DNA from: Ochromonadaceae sp. CCMP2298
Taxonomy: Eukaryota > Sar > Synurophyceae > Ochromonadales > Ochromonadaceae
Assembly: GCA_026770595.1 (NCBI GenBank)
Contig: MU634817.1
Coordinates: 1 to 10,038 of the forward strand
Direction: 5' to 3'
Length of the DNA: 10,038 nucleotides
Shown: piece after piece, positions 6,006 to 10,038 of the stretch
Position numbering within the stretch: position 1 is the stretch's first letter
How the letters are laid out: the number at the start of each line of letters is the position of its first letter
Notes under the pieces: model-generated
What the model saw: only the letters and a program-made list of their open reading frames with translations
Told to the model about the DNA's origin: nothing
The model's database searches: none
Program-made: the position numbers and the translations under genes

Positions 6006-7555
6006 ATGCAGAAGTTCGTGGTCCGTTTACCCAAAGGGAAGACTTCGGTGAGCAAGAGTCTGGGCAAGCGATCTGGCGATGTGGGTGCAGACATAAAGAG
6101 CAGTGCCAGCTCCTCGAAGGTGGCTAAGTTCGGAAAGGGTGGAGGAGGAGGGGGGACGCAGATGTACATCGACCTGGGGCAAAGGTCCTTCGGTGCTATG
6201 CACAGGTGCGCGCTGTGCGGGATGGAGTACGTGAAGGGCGACGTGGAGGATGTGAGGAGCCACGCAAAGCACTGCAAGCAGGTACCCTTTCGCCCTTACT
6301 CTTCTGTGTTGTGTAGCTCTCGTCCTATGCCTCCTGTGCCTGTGCCTCCTCTGTCTCCTATGCCACCTGTCTCCTGTGTCTCTCATACCTCTCATGCCTC
6401 CTTTAACTCCTGCATCTTCTGACCTTTCCACCTCCCACAGACCCAGGCCCTGCCCCTCATCTCCTCCCTCAAGGGGCACAACATTTCGGAGACATTCGAG
6501 ACAGACAGTGTTATAAAAGTGACCTCCAACACGCACATCAGCAGAGGCGCTATAGGCGCTACAATAGCAGCAGTGCTGCTGGACCTGGGCAGCGACGAAG
6601 GCCTGGTACGTACACTGGGTCTTCTGCCTCCCCCGACGCCTACTGCCCTCTACCATATTCCATCTGCCATGTGCCACGAGCCATCTGCCTTTTCTCATCA
6701 GTTTTTACGCCATCTCACTCAACGTGACACTCTGCATTGCCCACTTACGCTGACTCTCTGACTCTCTGACTCTGACTCTCCCTCTCCCTCTCCCTCTCCC
6801 TCTCTCAGATCACGCCCTCTGATAGCATTTTCCTCTACATATTAGGGAACGGCGAAGTGGTGGGCTGCTTGGTGGCAGAGGAGGTATAGTGAATGCAGTT
6901 GGTCTAACCCTAGCCCCTTCGACTTTTGATTAATCTCTGTCTCTCTGTCTCTCTGTTTCTCTGTCTCTCTATCTCTCTGTCTCTCTGTCTCTCTGTCTCT
7001 CTGTCTCTCTGTCTCTCTGTCTCTCTGCCTGCCTCTCTGCCCCTGCCTTGACCTGTCTCTATGTCGGCCTCTCTGCCTGCCTGCCCCCCCCTTTAGATTC
7101 CACGCACCCGGGCTGCGCGTATCAGCAGTGCGGAGGAGGCTGCGCATATATTGGTACCGCTCCCGACCCAGCAGCAGGGTACGCATCGTGTTGGTGCGAT
7201 GGGAGCACGAGCAGGGGGGGCAGGAGATGAGAATGGGAAAAGAGACAATAGGGATAGCAATCTGACGAGAGAAGGGACAGGGATAGAGTCGGATGTAGCG
7301 GTGGCTGAGGTGGCGGGGAAGGTGGTGGAGGAGGAGGTGGAAGCGGAGGGAGGCCGGATGCTAGGCGTGAAGCTAATGTGGACTGCCCCGCAGCACCGCA
7401 GACAGCACCGCGCACACAGGCTGCTTGACACTGCCCGCCGCTGCCTCACCTACGGCCGCCTCTACTCCCCCGCCCAAGTGGGTTTCTCGCAGCCTACACA
7501 AGAAGGATTCAACTTCGCTTGCGGATACTGCGCGGGGCGGGTGTGGGCCTATTAA
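6006..7555 (+). CDS. Eco1/ESCO/CTF7-type cohesin N-acetyltransferase
   Basis: Eco1/ESCO enzymes acetylate the Smc3 head in the nucleus during S phase and so establish sister-chromatid cohesion. Exons are 6006-6281, 6441-6605, 6809-6883 and 7097-7555, all joined in phase 0, giving 324 aa. After a basic, Ser/Gly-rich N-terminus comes the family zinc-finger block: a PCNA-box-like QMYIDLGQRSFG (52-63), then C68-x2-C71, GMEY, and H86-x3-C90 (H89 nearby). The acetyltransferase part includes SIFLYILGNGEVVGCLVAE (153-171), LGVKLMW (261-267), RRQHRAHRLLD (273-283) and FSQPTQEGFNFACGY (302-316), ending shortly after as in the family. Residues about 198-258 are a low-complexity acidic/Gly insert between two core strands. 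The ATG at 6006 is the first ATG after the leader repeats. Oddities are the fourth zinc ligand and the substituted GVKLMW and RRQHRA segments. The family call is secure; catalytic competence is not proven. Confidence 0.92.
6282..6440 (+). other. Intron 1 of the ESCO-type gene
   Basis: The intron has donor GTACCC and acceptor CCTCCCACAG; length 159 nt, phase 0. It is filled with degenerate CCTCCTGTG, CCTATGCC and CTCATGCC units. A TCTGACC word lies about 20 nt before the acceptor. Unspliced reading stops at 6420-6422. Confidence 0.88.
6606..6808 (+). other. Intron 2 of the ESCO-type gene
   Basis: The intron has donor GTACGT and acceptor CTCTCAG; length 203 nt, phase 0. Its 3' end (6750-6806) is a CTCTGA repeat followed by a CCCTCT repeat, which together form the pyrimidine tract and supply several CTGAC branch-site-like words. 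Confidence 0.88.
6750..6806 (+). repeat. CTCTGA then CCCTCT tandem repeats at an intron 3' end
   Basis: Four to five CTGACT(CT) units are followed by about five CCCTCT units, ending at the splice acceptor. Confidence 0.85.
6884..7096 (+). other. Intron 3 of the ESCO-type gene
   Basis: The intron has donor GTATAG and acceptor CCCCTTTAG; length 213 nt, phase 0. The donor is the weakest in the window. It is nevertheless required, because the frame would otherwise stop at once at TAG, and the family sequence CLVAEE resumes with IPRTRAARISSAEE after the acceptor. Confidence 0.85.
6934..7027 (+). repeat. 8-bp CTCTCTGT tandem repeat inside intron
   Basis: About eleven to twelve consecutive 8-bp units, with rare T or A substitutions, fill the middle of intron 3. 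The run then degenerates into CTGCCTGC units up to the acceptor. Confidence 0.92.
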
Positions 7556-7704
7556 ATACCCATCTGCGTCCACAGCGAAACGTTTCATGTGTTTTCATGA
7601 CCATTGTTCCTTGAAAGAATGTTGGTGTCGGGGAGAAGATTTTGCGTTTTTGATAGAAGTGTGCAGACATACTATTGGAGCACATGTGTATATGCATGTG
7701 TGGA

Positions 7705-7745
<41 letters not shown>

Positions 7746-7941
7746 GTGAATATGTTTGTGGTAAGACAAAGTGTCATACGTGAAGCTTGCGAACAAACTA
7801 TGTTTATGATCATATAGTTACAATCAATGGATAATACATTGTACGTTACGTTAATACTATATACATAATTATAAATACTGTACATCGCATTTGTATAGCT
7901 TATGGCATACGTCAGGTTATACGTACAGCGTATGTCATGGC
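7556..7941. other. Convergent, AT-rich spacer between ESCO-type and PP2C genes
   Basis: This 386-bp spacer is between two genes that end toward each other. It is clearly more AT-rich than the coding sequence and contains a TG/TATGTG repeat at 7684-7757 and an AT-rich stretch 7800-7900. A weak CATACG..CGTATG inverted pair lies at about 7904-7935. No coding content is recognised, and no polyadenylation signal can be assigned with confidence. Confidence 0.55.
7684..7757 (+). repeat. TG / TATGTG microsatellite
   Basis: Alternating purine-pyrimidine units ATGTGTATATGCATGTG, then (GT)n, then about five TATGTG units. It lies in the shared 3' flank of two convergent genes. Confidence 0.92.
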
Positions 7942-9980
7942 TCATTTGGCGGATATGCTTTCACCAGCAAAGTGGAATGTCATAATCAGCGCCGTGACGT
8001 TATCCACCGACCCCCTCTTCAGTGCTTCGTTTGTCAGCTCCCTCGCCGCCGCCTCTAGGTCCCTGTGCTCGTTGATACGCCTCCGAACGAACGTAACCGC
8101 CGCCTGTGCAGTCATGACATCCCACAGTCCGTCCGAGGCAACCACGGCGAATTCTGTCATGGGCGTTATCACCTCTGAGTGTATCTCGGGTCTGGATATG
8201 ACGAGGTCGTTCTGGGACATGGTGGGGTTCTGCTCGTCGCGCTCGGCTTTGAACTGCGTGTCTCCGAAGGCACGTGTGATGGCGAGGAGTCCGTTAACTC
8301 TGTGGTGGTGGTGTGTATAATGGGTGGTGTGGGAGGTGTGTAGTGTGATGTGTATGTAAGTGATGAGTTGTGCGAGAAAGTAACAGTGGAAACCAACAGT
8401 AATGAGTAACCCATCCCCTCCCCACCCCTGTCTGCTCACCTGTGGTTGACAATCGTCCCACCCGCTCTAATAACCCTCTCTTTCTCCTCCTCGTTATCCA
8501 CCCTGTGCATCTTGTTCAGCATTACCGCTATACCGCTGCGGCTCAGCACGCACATCGAGTCGCCCACACTGGCCACAGTGAACCGATTACGTCTTCCGTC
8601 GTACACAGCTACAACCCCCGTACATCCCGACGCATCCTCCTCGTCCAGCAGCAAATCGCACACCCTGTAGTCCATCGCAGCGCACGTGTCCACAAGCGCC
8701 TTGTCGCACTGTTTCTCCAAGAATGACGCATGCTGCACCAATTCTGACACGAAATGCTGGCTCAGATACTGTGCGCAGCGCCATCCCGAGTGTCCGTCGA
8801 AGATGCACCCGATTGTGAACTTTCCCAACTGCTCGAGCTTGGCGTTCAGGGTCTGTGCCTGCCCCTGCACCTGTACCTGCACCTGCTGATCCTGCCCCTG
8901 TGCCTGTTTCATCTGCGCTACGCTAGGCACCAGCACGCATCGGTCCTCCTGAGTGTGCCTGCTCCCCTGCTCAGAATGGAACGCCGCAGCCACTCCGTTC
9001 TCCATATTGCACAACTGCGCTGAGAAGCCCTCTATGGGGGACAATCCAGCCAGTGCCTGTTCCTCCTCGTCTTCGCGCTTGGGCTGCATGGCCAGCGTGT
9101 CCATCATTGTGTTGAAATCGTCCATGGATAATGCGTCCGCGTCGTCCTCCAGCCCCAGCAGGGACGCTGATGAGCGAAGGTCCTTGGAGATACGCCGCTG
9201 GACCCGACCCTTACGCGAGGGAGTGGAGGGAGTCGCTGGCTCCTTCTGCTCCTTCTGCTCCGCCTCCTCTGACATCCCCGCCCCCCCTGATCTCCATACC
9301 CCACCAGACATCCCTGGTCCCCCCGGTCCCCCCGGTCCCCCCGCCCCCCCCAGCCCCGGCCCCGGCATTCCCATCATCCCGGGCGCCCCGGGCTTCAGCA
9401 GTGAGGGCGCGCTGGCCTTGTACGATGCGACCTCCTGGTACGCCTCCTCATCCTTACCTATATCCATACCCATACCCATGGCCATGCCCGCTATGTTCTT
9501 AGCGTCCATACCCTCGTTGGAATTTTTATTGATCTTGGCTGCAAATCGCTTGGCTCTTTTAGCCTCCTCCTCCTGCGTCATCTCCTTCCGTGTCATGGAG
9601 CCGTTGGACGACATTCCAGTCTTGTTAGAGTCCTTGTTAGAGTCATCCTTTGGGCTCTTGCCCCCTTTCCCGTCTCCATTCCCGTCTCCGTCCCCATTTC
9701 CGTCGTCGCTGTCGTCTACAGACTCCAAGTCCGAGTCCGAGTCCTCCACTATCTCAAATACATCCTTACCCCACTCCGTGCCCATCATGTCCTCCTGCTC
9801 CTCCACCTTACCCTCCTCCCTACCCTCCTGCCCCTCCTCATCTCCCTCCTTACCCTCACCCCCCCCCTCCTTTCCCTCTAGCGGCCCACTCCCCGACTTC
9901 TTGTTAACCCCCAATCTCTGTATGCCCCCAATACTCATAAACACCTCATCATTGTGGTCTATCCGCACCCTCGTCTGCAT
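7942..9980 (-). CDS. PPM/PP2C-family Ser/Thr protein phosphatase with long disordered N-terminus
   Basis: PP2C enzymes remove phosphate from Ser/Thr using two metal ions. Exons are 9980-8440 and 8299-7942, joined within an Arg codon (phase 2), giving 632 aa from ATG 9980. The catalytic domain covers about 330-624 and has every key motif: R341 and E345-D346 (SRHTQEDR), DGHSG (395-399), SGCTG (451-455), VGDS (472-475), HRVDNEEEKERV (492-503), RVNGLLAITRAFGD (514-527) across the splice, ASDGLWD (568-574) and D613-N614. Metal-ligand equivalents D395, D570 and D613 are all present, so it should be active. The first 330 residues are low complexity: Glu/Gly/Lys-rich, Asp/Ser/Gly-rich, Met-Gly repeats, and a GPG collagen-like stretch at about 197-224. 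A Gln/Val insert (358-376) sits inside the domain. The frame stays open to the right edge, with an acceptor-like TTTTGTCTTTTAG ending at 10018, so an upstream exon may exist. Substrate unknown. Confidence 0.93.
8300..8439 (-). other. Intron of the PP2C gene
   Basis: Read on the minus strand, the donor is GTGAGC and the acceptor is CACCACCACCACAG; length 140 nt, phase 2. Splicing restores the PP2C motif Arg-Val-Asn-Gly. The intron's 3' half is CAC/ACA-rich, like intron 1 of the unknown gene. Confidence 0.92.
8861..8918. repeat. CAGGTGCAGG/CAGGGGCAGG repeat in PP2C domain
   Basis: On the minus (coding) strand, 6-bp units CAGGTG, CAGGTA and CAGGGG recur and encode the alternating Gln/Val insert between the first two conserved motifs of the phosphatase domain. 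The repeat remains in frame. Confidence 0.75.
9296..9372. repeat. GGTCCCCCC repeat encoding collagen-like GPG segment
   Basis: Plus-strand GGTCCCCCC units are GGGGGACC units on the coding strand and give Gly-Gly-Pro repeats flanked by Met-Gly-rich sequence in the phosphatase N-terminal region. Confidence 0.75.
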
Positions 9981-10038
9981 CGCTGCCTCCTCGTCGGCCT
10001 CGTAACTCTCCGGAGGTCTAAAAGACAAAACGGCGGTC
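9978..10038 (-). other. Possible upstream coding extension or intron 3' end of the PP2C gene
   Basis: The PP2C frame is open from the ATG at 9980 to the right edge, with no ATG in the extension (it reads TTG-TCT-TTT-AGA). The minus strand shows GTTTTGTCTTTTAG ending at 10018, a good splice-acceptor shape. Either the protein starts at 9980, or a further exon outside the window is joined at 10017. Confidence 0.5.

Noticed and set aside
6027-6698. 223-codon minus-strand frame across the ESCO-type exons 1 and 2
   Set aside because: It is antisense to recognised zinc-finger and acetyltransferase sequence, and it has no family features of its own.
6934-7027. Regular repeats that could suggest a CRISPR-like array
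   Set aside because: The units are 8 bp with no spacers and lie inside a spliceosomal intron. This is a microsatellite.
7595-7945. Minus-strand 116-codon frame in the AT-rich spacer
   Set aside because: Much of it translates the TG/TATGTG repeat (Thr-Tyr and His-Ile runs). It has no domain-like sequence and lies between two convergent gene ends.
8953-10005. 350-codon plus-strand open frame rich in Ser, Pro and Leu
   Set aside because: It is antisense to the PP2C gene, whose motifs are complete on the minus strand. The plus frame is open because the coding strand is codon-biased and repetitive.

Overview
The window is nuclear DNA from a gene-dense microbial eukaryote. The coding exons are GC-rich, and four of the five genes are interrupted by spliceosomal introns with GT..AG ends. 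Donors are GTAAGT, GTAAGC, GTGAGC, GTACGT or similar, and acceptors follow pyrimidine-rich tracts. Intron lengths run from 91 to 252 nt. The short introns, tight spacing and abundant simple repeats suggest a protist. A free-living metamonad/fornicate such as Kipferlia is my tentative guess only; the sequence does not prove it.

Five protein genes alternate strands (-, +, -, +, -). (1) 1-2540 minus: a large TPR-type protein, one uninterrupted 846-codon frame whose C-terminus lies beyond base 1. (2) 2968-3969 plus: a three-exon, 189-aa protein I do not recognise. (3) 4194-5339 minus: a three-exon, 280-aa steroid 5-alpha-reductase-family membrane enzyme. (4) 6006-7555 plus: a four-exon, 324-aa Eco1/ESCO-type cohesin acetyltransferase with its zinc finger. 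(5) 7942-9980 minus: a two-exon PPM/PP2C Ser/Thr phosphatase of about 632 aa with a long low-complexity N-terminal region. Its frame stays open to the right edge, so the true N-terminus may lie outside the window.

Between genes there are two divergent spacers (2541-2967 and 5340-6005) that probably hold promoters, and two convergent spacers (3970-4193 and 7556-7941). The first divergent spacer carries a perfect 14-bp-arm palindrome with an ATG on each strand. The second carries a GT/G-rich block and a near-perfect 20-bp direct repeat.

The genes do not form an obvious pathway: scaffold-type TPR protein, unknown protein, lipid enzyme, chromosome-cohesion enzyme, phosphatase. I see no mobile element, CRISPR array, rRNA or credible tRNA. 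The most distinctive points are the exon structures recovered by reading across splice sites, a probable CCHC variant of the ESCO zinc finger, substitutions in its acetyl-CoA motif region, a low-complexity insertion inside the steroid-reductase core, and introns largely built of simple repeats.
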